DNA of 64,000 nt from Oreohelix idahoensis (Eukaryota; Mollusca; Gastropoda; Stylommatophora; Oreohelicidae), in assembly GCA_024509875.1 (NCBI GenBank), contig JAMPIV010004259.1:682001-746000 (forward strand). Direction: 5' to 3'. Position numbers and translations under genes: made by a program. Within the stretch, counting starts at the first letter, position 1, and every line of letters begins with the position of its first letter. The notes below the pieces were generated by a model. It was not told the origin of the DNA and made no database searches. It saw only the letters and a program-made list of their open reading frames with translations. This document shows positions 45,976 to 56,927 of the stretch, piece by piece.

Positions 45976-46462
45976 TTACTTACTTAGTCGTTCCCCTTCT
46001 ACCGTGAGGTGTAGAGGTTTGGAAGAGAGCGCCAGACTATCCTATCGACTGTCTTCCTCCTGGCCTGGTTCCATTCTAGTCCTCGGTCCTTCAAAGATTG
46101 TCAAATGTTGTCCTCCCAGCGGACTCTGGGTCGTCCTGGGGGTCTGGATCCCTGGCTCTTTGTTTCATATGCTTGTCGTGGTAACCGATCTTCTCCCATT
46201 CTGCAGACATGGCCAAACCATCTTAGTTGGGACTGTTCTACTTGGGTCTGCAGGGGGTGGGATTTTAGTCCTTGACGTATCGTCTGGTTGCGGACCATGT
46301 CTCTTCTTGTTACTTCAACCACCTTCCTCAGATACCTCATTTCTGAGGTTTGGATCTGGCTTTTGTGGGTTGTAGTCATTGCCCAAGATTCGCATTTATA
46401 TGTCAAGATTGGGACATAGGTGGAGCGGTATATAGCCATCTTCGTTTTCTTACCAAGTTAGG
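45976..46462 (-). pseudogene. third RTE-like LINE family, 3' end
   Basis: Minus-strand frame (46439-46101) with the C-terminal domain YVPILTYKCESWAM, QSQLRWFGHVCRM and PPGRPRVRWEDNI; after a frame break the protein-like sequence continues to about 46000. The tail is (TAAG)n. TTGTAC lies on both sides (45970-45975, 46463-46468) within satellite, so it is a 5'-truncated insertion. The same 3' end appears as a 44-bp insert at 60246-60289. Confidence 0.88.
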
Positions 46463-46600
46463 TTGTACCACACCTATAAATCTTTGTAACTGTTAGCGTG
46501 TACTACACTTATAAATCTTTGTAACTGTTAACGTGTACTACACTTATACATCTTAGTAACTGTTAGCGTGCACAACACCTACAAATCTTAGTAACTGCAT
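46463..46600. repeat. ~35-bp satellite, island 8, running into the GPCR gene
   Basis: About four units. The last overlaps the 3' end of the receptor frame below and encodes its last ~11 codons and stop. Confidence 0.85.
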
Positions 46601-47509
46601 GCCGGAACTTCGCGTTAAATGTGTAATATATAAAGAAATTGATCGCCGCATTTAGTGCACGACTTAAAGAAATGCACATGTCTAATCCATAAAACACAGA
46701 AAAGAAAGTTTCTGTGAAAACTTTGTTAACCATCACATAGTCTATAATGTAATAAATGGCGAGGGCCATGTTACAAAGCAAATACGTCGCGGAGACCAAC
46801 GTGATCTGTTTTATCACTTTCATTTCTTTTATGTTCTTTGGCGGCTTCAGTCTGACTGTGGAATTTTGTCGTTCTTGACTGGGGTGAACGGTGTTTTCTG
46901 TTGCCTTCAATGTCCAGAAATTAAACTTCAGACTTCTGCCAGATTGTGATGACAGCTTTTTAAGATTTACAGCTGATACCGAATGACGAAATTTCGGAGT
47001 TGATAACATGCCAGAAACTATAACAATTAGTGACAGAAAAACCAAAGCTTGGTTGCCAATAATTACAATCATCTTATTTGTTATTTGGCGAAAGTTTTCC
47101 CATATTTCCCGGGCTTCAGTCATGACTGGATAAGTAGCAGCGTAAGTTTTGTTGGTTTTGCGATTTGTGAAAGATTGTTTGTATTTAAGAAATTCTGAAT
47201 AAATATAGCACACTAGGAAATATATGTAGATACATGTGATTATCACTATTGTTCTTTTCTTTGTGAACACACGTTTTACATGAAAGGGAAAAGCAACGCA
47301 GCAGCCTTGTGTGACAGCGATGAATGTCCTTATAGTGACAGAAATATCGTATGCTAGGCTTGAGTACACCGAGGAAAAATAAATGTTCTCACTAACATGA
47401 CGATATACATTCTTTCAAGTAGTTGAAAACTCCAATCAACAACACCAGTACGACTGGTGGTGTATGCAGTAGTATTTGAATAACTCGGAGTTCCTGCTGT
47501 ATAAGCCAT
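46563..47509 (-). pseudogene. broken chemosensory-type rhodopsin-family GPCR
   Basis: The main frame (47369-46563, 268 residues) covers TM3 to TM7: SVTIRTFIAVTQGCCVAFPFHV (end of TM3, with TQGC where the DRY box would be), hydrophobic TM4 and TM5, KQITLVSATYLLCNMALAIY (TM6) and LNAAINFFIYYTFNAKFRHA (TM7, with NFFIY for NPxxY). It is a paralogue of 54141-55382, which shares TFIAV-QGCC/QRGCC and FPFHV. A start-like segment (MAYTAGTPSYSNTT, from 47509) is in a different frame, and TM1-TM2 are absent from the DNA between. The final codons come from satellite. Not expected to work as a receptor. Confidence 0.82.
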
Positions 47510-47640
47510 GTTCGTATCTTTATCTCAAAACCGAGAACACTAATTTTCCGATTGTCAGTGAGTTAAAGATATGTCCTGAATGGGAAAAAAGAAAAAAAAT
47601 TACACGCCATTAAACATAGCTTCACATATAGTTTGTTTGA

Positions 47641-47799
47641 TTCTTTGCACTTAAATATACAACTCTCAAATCATATAGTCTCCAAACATAAAGAAAATGG
47701 TCACTTTTTTAAAAACAAACTGTCACTTTATTCACAAAACATGCTGTACATGGTTGTCATTTTTATGATTCTTAGCACTTAAATATACAATTCTAAAAG
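47641..47799 (-). repeat. mariner 3'-end fragment between direct repeats
   Basis: 47675-47755 is the inverted counterpart of 48800-48885 (CATGTTTTGTGAATAAAG..., AGTGACCATTTTCT). It sits between two ~31-bp near-identical direct repeats (CTTTGCACTTAAATATACAA / CTTAGCACTTAAATATACAA; 47641-47671 and 47769-47799). Confidence 0.65.
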
Positions 47800-47944
47800 T
47801 TAAAATCGAAAATAACTCCTAACTGCCAGATTTTCCTGGCTATAAAGAAGTATATGACAATATCAGTTGATGTCAGTGATGAATCAATATTTAAAACTAA
47901 ATACATTTTATTTCATTGCACCACATATACGCAAAAATATGAGC

Positions 47945-48145
47945 ATTCAACAAACTCACTCCAATTCCTTCAATCTAGTGTCCTCCGCTCAAGATCTTTC
48001 CATTTTCTCAGGATTCCTTTCGTTTCTGTTTCAACATCTTTTCACCATGTATCTTTCATTCTTCACATGTCTCTCTTTAACTGGAGATTCCAGAATAGCC
48101 TTGCGATTCTATCAACGGGTTTCTGTAATGTGTAATCTATCCTTC
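47945..48145 (-). pseudogene. degenerate LINE 3' fragment
   Basis: Diverged copy of the 3' ORF end seen at 48185-48500 (shared AGATTCCAGAATAG, GCGATTCTATCAACGGGTTT). Stops in all frames. Confidence 0.65.
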
Positions 48146-48184
48146 CGCCGGTGTTAAATTTTCATCTCAATCAAGCAATCAATA

Positions 48185-48500
48185 CCCTTTAGCTCCCCAA
48201 GGAGCACATGCCTTCAACAAACGCATGCCAAGTCCTCCTGTCACGTGCCATCCGCTCAAGTTCTTTCCATGTTTTCCTCATCATTTTCACCTCTGTATCC
48301 AGTTCTCTTCTCCATGTGTTTTTGGTCTACCTCTGCCTCTCTTTCCCTGTGGATTCCAGAACAAGGACTGCCTTGTAATGCTATCAACGGGTTTCCTTAG
48401 TGTGTGTCCTATCTGTCGCCAGCGTCTTCTTCTCAACTCTTGTTCCACTGGCACTTGTCTGGTTCTTGTTGCCAGTTCCACATTTGTGACGTTGTCATAC
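48185..48500 (-). pseudogene. RTE-like LINE 3' end
   Basis: The minus frame encodes [35 protein letters not shown] and GKRGRGRPK, close to the C-terminal domain of 28146-28628. An (ATTG)-rich tail lies at 48165-48185. 5'-truncated near 48500. Confidence 0.85.
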
Positions 48501-48606
48501 TGAACGACTGAAAATGTATGAAATTTTCATCTAATTACCGCAAATATTTATACAGGGTGATTACAAATTCTCCATACATAGGGAATAAAGTTTCTTATGA
48601 TCGCCG

Positions 48607-48828
48607 AGGTCCCCAGACCTGAGCCCACTTGGTTTTCACTTGTGGGGGCGCTTGAAGACCTTGGTGTACCAGGCAAATATACGAAACATGAATCACCTAA
48701 TGGAACGCATTCGAAATGTAATTACGCGAAAATCACCAGAAGTGTTAACACGAGTTTACAACGACGGGGAGAGACTGATCCGTAAGCGTTTTAAAAGAAA
48801 TGGCAACTATGTAGAGCATGTTTTGTGA
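48607..48828 (+). pseudogene. mariner-like transposase C-terminal remnant
   Basis: The frame reads RSPDLSPLGFHLWGRLKTLV, the region with the third acidic residue of the catalytic triad in Tc/mariner transposases (SPDL..L.FFLW type). About 50 more residues follow to a natural stop at 48828. Everything upstream, including the first two catalytic residues and the DNA-binding domain, is gone. Confidence 0.8.
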
Positions 48829-48931
48829 ATAAAGAGATAGTTTGTTTTTAAAAAGTGACCATTTTCTCTAAGTACGGAGACTTTTGAATCACATGTTTTG
48901 TGAATAAAGTGACAGTTTGTGGGAAAAATTA

Positions 48932-49345
48932 TTCCCACAGAGTCTCACTGAAGGAAGCAAAGACACTTATCAAAAGAAAGTACAAAAATGCATGGAGCCA
49001 GAGAACAAGCAGCAATTACCCACAAGATCCCATCCTAACGCTAGACAGAAAACAGCAAACCACCATTTTTAGGCTCCGCACAGGACTCTGTAAACTACAA
49101 GCCCATCTCCACAAAATGAAAGCTGCCCTAACTGACCAGCGCACATGCCAAAATGGCCCCAGACTCTGGAACACATTCAGCAAACATGCCCTCTCTTTGG
49201 TGACTTGAGAGCTCAAACCTGACTCCAAGAGACTAAAGTGGAAGAGAAACTGTGGGGCACTCGCGAGGACCCCCTGCTGACGACTGGATTCATGGAGGCA
49301 ACTCATCTACTTGTTTAGATTGCTGAACCACAGGAAACTGATCGC
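48932..49345 (+). pseudogene. C-terminal end of a non-LTR retrotransposon, inserted in the mariner
   Basis: Frame 48900-49208 contains KQQTTIFRLRTGLCKLQAHL and GPRLWNTF, typical of the extreme C-terminus of I/Nimb-like LINE proteins that follow an RNase H domain. Another frame continues LWGTREDPLLTTGFMEAT. A related end (AIFRLRTGHNRLGYHL) occurs at 50920-50998. Confidence 0.65.
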
Positions 49346-49485
49346 AGAAGTAGAAGTTTTAAAAAAAGTGACTATTTTCCCTATGTATGGAGACTTTTGA
49401 ATCACATGTTATGTGAATAAAGTGACAGTTTGTTAAAAAAAGTGACAATTGTCGTTACCTATGGAGAATTTTGAATCACCCTGTA

Positions 49486-50890
49486 GATGTCAAATCAAGA
49501 GTTATTTATTTATTTGTTTGAGAAGAAGCTAAGGTCAGCCAAGTCTTTTCGGCTTTCTCTTGACCGCGTCATTAACCTCTGTGATAAAAGATGATCTTCA
49601 CTTCTAGCTGACAGAATTGAATTATTTGAATTACTTGCGATGGCCGACTTGTTCATGTGCATTGAAGTTCTTGGTCCATGTATTATCAAGGTAAGTAGAG
49701 CGAAAAATAGTAGCACTTTAGTCTACGCACAGTGAGTGTTGATTCTTCTCGTTTCTCTCGTCTCTTTCTGTCAAGTTCTATATTTTGTAAGTTGGTAGTT
49801 TCGGTTCTTAAAAAAGTTTCATCACCTACGTACATACAATCACAATTTTCATGATCTACACCAGGAGGCGGCAACCTAGGAACTTTTGGGATCTACTTTA
49901 TTGACATTTGTGTGTATATGTAATTGTAAACGGAAATGACACGATGAACCTTGCAAAGAAAAGATCGCGTTCCTATCTCATGCAGTTCACGAATATATTT
50001 TAGTAGCAAGCTGCAGAGTTTTTATTGGGAATGCGTAAAAAGTATCTTTCGTTTCTGTGACACCTCGATTTTAAAAGCCGACGGGAGAGGTTTAGTCCGA
50101 AATTTCTCTTGTTTAAAAAAAGTCTTATTTTCCCCTCGTTGTCTCCTGAAGATCTACCAAATCATCAAATGGGATCTACTGGTAGATCGGGTCCGACTAT
50201 GTGAAGGTGTCTGTCTGTTCCAGTTGCTGATTCTTTACTGATATGGGCCCTATCCGTTCTCAGCCCCTCACGCTTAGCATGTTTGTTGCAATTTGTATTT
50301 ACGTTCATGTTTATTTTTATGGTTTCCGATATTACTAATTATAAAAATATCTCGATAGCTACAAAAAGACTATGTAAAACAACGAGGCGAACTAAGAAAC
50401 ACGACAGGCAACAAAGCCTTAAAAAAGCACAAGGAAAAAAAAAACGCTTGGGTAGCGATCAAGACGTCTTCATCGGGCACATTTTAAATAATGGGAGGTA
50501 AGCGGAAAAGCATCGAGATGAGTTTCATTTGCAGTCTGCTCATCGACCATCTCGGCTGAGAATTCAGAATGTAAAAACGCAAGCATTATTAACAATATTT
50601 CATTACATATATCTTGTCGAGTATGGTCTTTCTTTTTTGTCTCATCAACGCACGTAATCATTTTAAATTCAGGTAATTATTTTTCTTACTTGATGAATTA
50701 ATTATTGCCAGTTTTTGAGTGCAAAATTATGTTATCAGCTGTATATTTGTGACTATGTATTATTTTTAAGACTAATGTGTAGTCCTTGCATATCTTTCAT
50801 GAGTCTGAAACCACTCCTCGGCGTTGATTTTAAATAGATAACGAGGCGACACATATAGTCACAGGTGGTGACAAATATAAGAGGTGTCAG
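49486..50890. other. non-coding
   Basis: Several open frames of 60-96 codons on both strands, none with recognisable features; no repeat seen. Confidence 0.5.
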
Positions 50891-50919
50891 AGAATTATAA
50901 TGTTTAGTTTCCTTAAATC

Positions 50920-52515
50920 AGAACAAGTGGCAATTTTCAGACTCCGCACGGGCCACAACAGATTGGGATACCATCTATTCAACAAGCCAAAATTAGGAAC
51001 AACTGATGAGAGTAAATGAGGGTTAAAGAATGGAAAAGCTGATGGCCATGATAACTTAAATGCAGAGCTATTTAAGACAGACCCTGAGCTAGCAGCAGAA
51101 CTATTAGAACCACTATTTGCACAAGTCTGGAAAACAGGGACAACACCAACGGAGTGGAACAAAGGAATAACTGTCAAATTGCCCAAGGAGGGAAATCTTG
51201 CAGACTGCAATAATTGGAGAGGAATCACTCTTCTCTCAGTTCCCAGCAAAATACTAGGCAGGATAATTATACAGAGCATTTCAAAAGCAGTAGACCACAA
51301 ACTGAGGAAAGAACAAGCAGGATTTAAAAAAACAGAAGATGTGTAGATCATATATTTACCCTCAGGAACATCATAGAGCAGTGCTCAGAATGGCAGACAG
51401 CTGTAATTTCGTTGATTTTGAAAAAGGTATACATAGGGACAGTCTATGGAAAATACTAAGGGCTTATGGAATTCCAAGCTGCATAGTGTCAATCATAAAA
51501 AGCCTGTATGCCAACTTTACGTGTAGCGTTCGGCACAGCAACCTAACCTTTGAGATGAAGACAGGAGAACGACTGGGATGCCCCTTATCAACCACTCTAT
51601 TTTTAACAGTCATAGACTGGGTGATGCGCCAGACAACAGAGGGCAGTCCAAGAGGAATAAGATGGACTACATTTTCTACATTGGAAGATCTTGAACATGC
51701 AGATGACATTGCACTACTAGCACATTCACATCAACACATCCAGGAAAAAACGGATAGACTTAATAAGTATAGCCAGCAGGTGGGCCTGAACATCAAACTA
51801 AAGAAGACAGAGGTCATGACGCTCAATGTGAGCAACCCTGAGCCCATATCAGCAAGGAATCAGCAACTGGAATAGACAGACACCTTCACATACCTAGGAT
51901 GCATAGTAACACCAGATGGCGGAGCAAGCAAAGACATCAACAACAAAATGAACAAAGCAAGAACATCCTATTTTAGTCTAAACAACATCTGGTAGTCCTC
52001 TCAGTACAGCACGAACACAAAATTAAGACTATATGAGAGTTGTGTACTTTCTGTGCTTCTCTATGGTGCGGAATGCTGGAGAGTAACGGAGAAGGAAATG
52101 TCGAAATTGTCCTCTTTCCACACCTAAGAAATATTTTCCGAATCTTTTGGCCGAATACCATCACCAACGAAGAACTGCTTACTCGGAGCAAGCAAGAGGA
52201 CATGCACACCGTCATAACTGGCAGACGCTGGAATTGGGTTGGCCATGTCCTCAGAAGAGACCCCGATGCCATCACAAGAACAGCTATGCTATGGACCTCT
52301 GAAGGAAAACGAAAGAGAGGCCGACCGAAAACAACTTGGCGGAGGACTGTGGAGGCTGAGATGCAAAGAATGAACCAGAGTTGGGGCACTGTACGAAGGA
52401 TGGCCACCGACCGAGCAAAGTGGAATCAATTTGTTGCTGCCCTACAAGACGCCACCAGGCGTAATGGCCACTGACTGCTTTGACGGTCGGCGGCTAAAGA
52501 TAGAAGAAGAAGAAG
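50920..52515 (+). pseudogene. RTE-like LINE (second family), broken, joined to another LINE's 3' end
   Basis: 50920-50998 is the I/Nimb-like C-terminal remnant. From about 51025 the RT begins (KNGKADGHDNLNAELFK, CNNWRGITLLSVPSKILG), shifts frame near 51340, and continues (FVDFEKGIHRDSLWKIL, ERLGCPLSTTLF, HADDIALLAHS as a variant of the FADD box). After stops at 51872 and 51995 come LRLYESCVLSVLLYGAECW and the C-terminal frame (52040-52474: RRWNWVGHVLRRDP, KRKRGRPKTTWRR). It ends in a GAAGAA tail (~52515). The endonuclease is missing. Short copies of its 3' end lie at 30336 and 43431. Confidence 0.87.
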
Positions 52516-52625
52516 ATACAGCTACTGTAACCAGTTATTCTGGTCTATAATTCCAAGACTCGACTAGACTGACCGGCCACAGGAACCCATACCTTATCAT
52601 CATCAATACCCCGCCGCTCCCTCAG

Positions 52626-53045
52626 GATCACACACTGTCGACAACATTATGCCAAGTCTTCCTGTCACGTGACATCAGTTTTTTAAACGTCTTCTTTATT
52701 TCCATCATGTCTGTCTTCAGTTCTCTTGTCCGTGTATTCCTTGGTCTCCTTCAACCTCTCGTGCCCTGGGGTTTCTAGAACAAGGACTGCCTGATTTCAA
52801 ACTGCCTGGTTTCAAACTGCCTGGTTTCAAACTGCCTGGTTATCTACTGGTTTCCACATTATATTGCTTTTTCCATCTCTAGTGTCTTCTTTTCATCTCT
52901 CGTTCTACGGACACTATTCTAGTTTTTGTCATCAGTTCTACATTATTGATCTTGTCATATCACTTCGATCCTTCAGTTCTATTCAAACACTCACTTATGA
53001 AAGTCTGTAGCTTTTTGGTTGTTGTTTTAGTTCTTAACCAAACTT
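52626..53045 (-). pseudogene. degenerate RTE-like LINE fragment
   Basis: Minus-strand match to 28190-28560 (GCCAAGTCTTCCTGTCACGT, AACAAGGACTGCCT, ATGAAAGTCTGTAGCTTTTT). Many substitutions; contains the 15-bp tandem repeat below. Confidence 0.78.
52794..52853. repeat. 15-bp tandem repeat, four units
   Basis: ACTGCCTGGTTTCAA and variants repeated four times inside the LINE fragment: a local expansion after insertion. Confidence 0.85.
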
Positions 53046-54140
53046 TGGAATTCGCAACTGGAATATTCGTATTTTTACTATAGTTTATAAAAAAAAACAT
53101 GAAACTGATTTACCGACCAAGAGCTGCGTCTTTCATAATTAATAAGTACATATACAATTAAACAAATGCAAATATACACTAAAAAGTAAATTGTTACAGT
53201 CTCAATCAATAATGCGCCTTTTCGACATCACCAATTACAGATGAGTGGTTCCTAATTTTTTTTGGGCCTACGTATTTGTGGTTTCTTTACTACTAATCCA
53301 AATTCGTTTTTACGTATTTGTGCAAATATAGCATTTTCCAATTTATAAAATTTGTCTATGCTTTCTCAGATTTCAAGACAAACATGGTTATCACTGAGCA
53401 CCTTCAGCACTGATGCCTTAGACAGGCAATTATCAGGTGACTAGTTTCACTGAGTGAACTTTAGCTGGGTTTTAAAGATATCAGTTAATTAGATATAAAC
53501 AATAAAAAAAGTAACACATTATAAGTCTGTGACGTCTAAACAAATACAGCTTGTGAATAGATCAATAGAACTGGTAGTAGCGTAGTTTTAGTGTAAAGAA
53601 ATAGGAAAATAAGGAGAAAAAAAAGAAAGAAATGCCTGTTACAATGAGAGTTATGTAAACATTACAAACTAACCACCTGAGTGTATATGTACAACTTTTA
53701 GATCTAAACTGAAAATTAAGCAGACGTTGTATTTGAAATAATCACACTGAACTTAGGTTATATTGTTACAGCATTAACAAAATAAGTAAAAAAAAAAAAA
53801 AAAAAAAATGCTAATTAGCATACAGACCAACACGAAACTAGAATGTTATAAAAATTCCAGGTATAAATTTCAGTAGTTGGAAGTAGAACTCCACAGGTGA
53901 AGAACTTGTTATCGACGTTGATAACGACGTATGTACTATGAAATGACAGACTATAGTAAAAAAAAATAAACTAAGAGAAACGAGCAATATATATATATAT
54001 ATAGTGAACTCTTTGTTTCAGTGTCTTAACTTCTAGTCGACCAGCAACACCCGCACGTAACAAAAATGGAAATACAAATACTAACCGTAGACGCATCTAG
54101 CACTTCAGTAAAACTGATATAAGACCAGTTCAAAGGCAAA
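53046..54140. other. upstream region of the intact GPCR gene, non-coding
   Basis: AT-rich with a long A-run (53789-53808) and a (TA)n run at about 53987-54001, 140 bp before the ORF. No clear core promoter can be assigned. Confidence 0.5.
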
Positions 54141-55382
54141 ATGATATGTACCAGTATGTCAAATGTATCATCCAACAATACAGAACATTATATGATGCAA
54201 CAATTCTTATTATCGTTAACATTCGAAAGACAATGTCAAAGTTTTAGTCTCAGTGTAATGGTCAATGAACACGACATGTCAAGTGTGAATGAAGACTCTA
54301 CTGTCCAAGATAATGAAACGATGAGTGATGACCTGCTCCATCTCATTTTTACAATCACAACATGCAGCTTCATTCCCACGTGTATTCTTGGGGTCATCAC
54401 AAACTGCCTGAATATCGTAACCTACGCTGTGATTGGCTTTCAAGATACTGTCACCGTGTCCTTCTTCGTCATTTCCATAGCTGACCTTGGTTTAATTTTT
54501 GTTATTATATTTCTCATAATTCGCTACTTCATCAGCATCGGAATGTCTGGCATGTCTTTAAATATTTTTGACGTAATTTCTTTCATTTCCATTGACTTAA
54601 ACATGATCTATGACATATCTGTCCTTTTAAAAACATTCATTGCTGTTCAAAGAGGTTGCTGTGCTGGATTTCCTTTTCATGTGAACACGGTCTTCGAAAA
54701 GAAAACAGCAGTGACAGTAATCTTATGTGTCCATGTATTTTGTGTAGTGTGTTATATTCCATTGCTATGTCTGACGCCAACAAGTGAATATGCAACTACT
54801 ATAACCAACGTTACATACGGAGCTCTGTATTTTACAAATGGCTGGGCAGAGGCAGATGCCTGTCTTATTATATTCAACAAGTCGATTTTAGTTTGTGTGT
54901 GTCAAACGTTGGTTCTTCTCTCTTTCATCATAATCATGAATGGCATGTCAACATCTTCAAAAATTCATGATTTTTCTTCAGCTGGAAATGGCCCAAACGC
55001 GAGATTGCCATCAGGCAGAAGTCTGAATGTAAATACTTGGTGGAGGCAGGTAATAACAAAAGGAGTTAACGTCTACCAAGGACAACAAATCTTCGCCGGA
55101 GAACTGAAACACCGAAGGACACAAAAGGAACAAAGACAGCTAAAACAGGTCACATTAGTTTCTACTGTAATCCTGTTGTGCCACACGCCAGCTGTCGTTG
55201 GTTGTATGATACACTCCGTGATATTCGAGACAGATTACACACAAAAGTACAAAAACCTGGCATATGTATTGTCTACGTATATTTTCTTTACAGGTGTTGT
55301 AAATGCGGCGACCAATTTCGGCATCTATTTCAAATTCAACATTAAGTTCATTGAAGCTGTTTCTTTGAAGACGATCGAATAG
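54141..55382 (+). CDS. putative chemosensory-type rhodopsin-family GPCR (intronless)
   Basis: 413 residues in one exon. The extracellular N-terminus has possible N-glycosylation sites (NVSS, NNTE). Seven hydrophobic segments lie at ~66-96, 103-127, 140-170, 189-211, 245-268, 335-362 and 372-397. Class A landmarks: N88/N91 in TM1 (TNCLNIV), D115 in TM2 (ISIADLG), QRG (170-172) in place of DRY, and NFGIY (392-396) in place of NPxxY. The FPFHV after TM3 is shared with the broken paralogue at 46563. Such divergent, intronless, clustered receptors are expanded in gastropods and are expressed in sensory organs of some; ligand and function here are unknown. The start could be ATG 54141 or the in-frame one at 54156. 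Confidence 0.85.
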   Translation: MICTSMSNVSSNNTEHYMMQQFLLSLTFERQCQSFSLSVMVNEHDMSSVNEDSTVQDNETMSDDLLHLIFTITTCSFIPTCILGVITNCLNIVTYAVIGFQDTVTVSFFVISIADLGLIFVIIFLIIRYFISIGMSGMSLNIFDVISFISIDLNMIYDISVLLKTFIAVQRGCCAGFPFHVNTVFEKKTAVTVILCVHVFCVVCYIPLLCLTPTSEYATTITNVTYGALYFTNGWAEADACLIIFNKSILVCVCQTLVLLSFIIIMNGMSTSSKIHDFSSAGNGPNARLPSGRSLNVNTWWRQVITKGVNVYQGQQIFAGELKHRRTQKEQRQLKQVTLVSTVILLCHTPAVVGCMIHSVIFETDYTQKYKNLAYVLSTYIFFTGVVNAATNFGIYFKFNIKFIEAVSLKTIE

Positions 55383-55479
55383 TTACATAACATTTTTATG
55401 AGAACGACAAAGGAATAGCTGTCTCAATTCACAGACGCCAACGAACAGCTATTAGAAAGCTATATTTTGTACGCAAAGA

Positions 55480-55485
55480 ATAAAT
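55480..55485 (+). promoter_or_regulatory. poly(A) signal of the GPCR gene
   Basis: AATAAA about 100 bp after the stop codon, followed by a T/GT-rich stretch. Confidence 0.6.
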
Positions 55486-55489
55486 TTTT

Positions 55490-56160
55490 TGTTAAAATCT
55501 ATGTTTATTGTTGTAACATCAAACAGTTGTATGTTTTTCAATCTTGAAGTGTACGCAGTTGTGGTGCCTGATATTCGCCTAAATCAACGTACTTGTGAAG
55601 TTTTAGCTTGATACACACTGTCATAACGCGACGATATGACAAGGCTGTAATTGACTTGAATAGCAGACTTGAAAACAAATGAGGAAAAGAAATAACAACA
55701 ATATTAATCATCATATTTTGTTTCTTTCTTTCTGTGTCTCTAAAAACGGAAAGTTAGTGAATGGTAGACGCCCATAATAAAGACGTAAAGAAAAAATGGA
55801 TGGCACTAGACAAGAGAAAAATAAGAGAAGTAAACGGTAATACGGTCGAGACAAATGACGCCATCGGTTAACTGCGAGAGTGAACGTGTTACGACATACA
55901 ACTAATTAAGTAGTCAAAAGAAAAAGTGTTGGATCCGGTGTGCTTGGTTTCGTGACATAATGCGCAACGATTTACACCTGAACTATGCACATAATTGTAC
56001 AGTCTTGTCTGGAAAAGTGAAATAAAGTACTGTCATATAATGACTTTATATTACCGTGGCAAAATACGTCCAGCATAATTTTCGAGGATGAGGGTCAACA
56101 ATAACAGATCTCCAAGCTCATCACAGGTAGTGTTTCAATCATAACCCTGTCTTTACCCCC
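55490..56160. other. non-coding
   Basis: No ORF or repeat recognised. Confidence 0.5.
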
Positions 56161-56168
56161 TTAAGTGG

Positions 56169-56424
56169 AGAGAGCCGCGGTAGCGAATTGGTTAGTGCAC
56201 TGGATTCCTGGCTAGGTGGTCCATGGTTCGATCCTCAGTTGAGGTGGGATTTTTTAGATCGCAAACGGCTCCGGAGTCGACCAAGTCTCATGAACAACAC
56301 TGGGAAGGTTAAGGTGGCTGGCGTGATGATGACCACATCAGCTCTAGTATGCCGATGGTCAAGAAAATATGGACCTAACACTATATTCCAAATATGCCTC
56401 AATGGGCGTGTAAAAGGACCCCTA
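56169..56424 (+). repeat. tRNA-derived SINE (family 1), plus-strand copy
   Basis: Head GCCGCGGTAGCGAATTGG, TTAGTGCACTGG and B box GGTTCGATCC, then a body matching the minus copies at 27787 and 39099. Flanked by the 8-bp repeat TTAAGTGG (56161-56168 and 56425-56432). Confidence 0.9.
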
Positions 56425-56432
56425 TTAAGTGG

Positions 56433-56927
56433 GTAGGCCTAGCTGGTCATGGATTTGCGAGTTGCTTGAGAAGAAAAACACACACCCTTTGCTGAAATGT
56501 GCTCTAGAACGCATACACTTCGACTATAGCCAAAATGAAGCGTTTGTTTTGCTGCTTCTACAGAACATGGTGTAAGCGAGGCCTCGCCTCTGGTTAAAGC
56601 CCAATCGTAATCAACTCATTGGCGACACCGTGACAAAACCTCTGTGACCTATCTATAATGGATGGGTTTGAAAAAAAATCGAAAAAAGGTGATTCGTCTT
56701 ACGAGGACAAAAGACAAAGAAAATAGTCTACGTTACGGCCACAAGGTCTTCGTCAGGAAAGGAAAGAAAGTGAAGGCTAGATAGGACACATAAGAACTTA
56801 AATAAATATAAAAATAAAACCTAGGTACTTCCCTGAAGGCAAGGCATCGAAATCATATCACTATTTCTGTCCGCTGATGGACAGCGTGGCTGGAAAGGAG
56901 TATATTCTTCGTCTTCTCAGGGTGCAT
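56433..56927. other. non-coding
   Basis: No ORF. A stretch at about 56720-56760 (CCTGACGAAGACC on the minus strand) resembles 3' sequences of some retroelements, but too briefly to call. Confidence 0.45.

Larger units (their letters stand above)
48551..49485 (+). mobile_element. internally deleted mariner-like transposon with a nested LINE fragment
   Basis: Left end TA-CAGGGTGATTACAAATTC (48551) and right end inverted (GAATTTTGAATCACCCTG-TA, 49485) give ~25-bp terminal inverted repeats with TA flanks, the Tc1/mariner hallmark. It encodes only the C-terminal end of a transposase. Terminal-repeat-like segments (GGAGACTTTTGAATCACATG) also occur at 48870 and 49390, on each side of a LINE fragment at 48932-49345, suggesting a partial duplication or a composite of two copies. 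Confidence 0.78.

Noticed and set aside
46004..46375. 123-codon plus-strand ORF
   Set aside because: Antisense of the LINE C-terminal domain at 45976-46462.
51973..52407. 144-codon minus-strand ORF
   Set aside because: Antisense shadow of the LINE C-terminal frame at 52040-52474.
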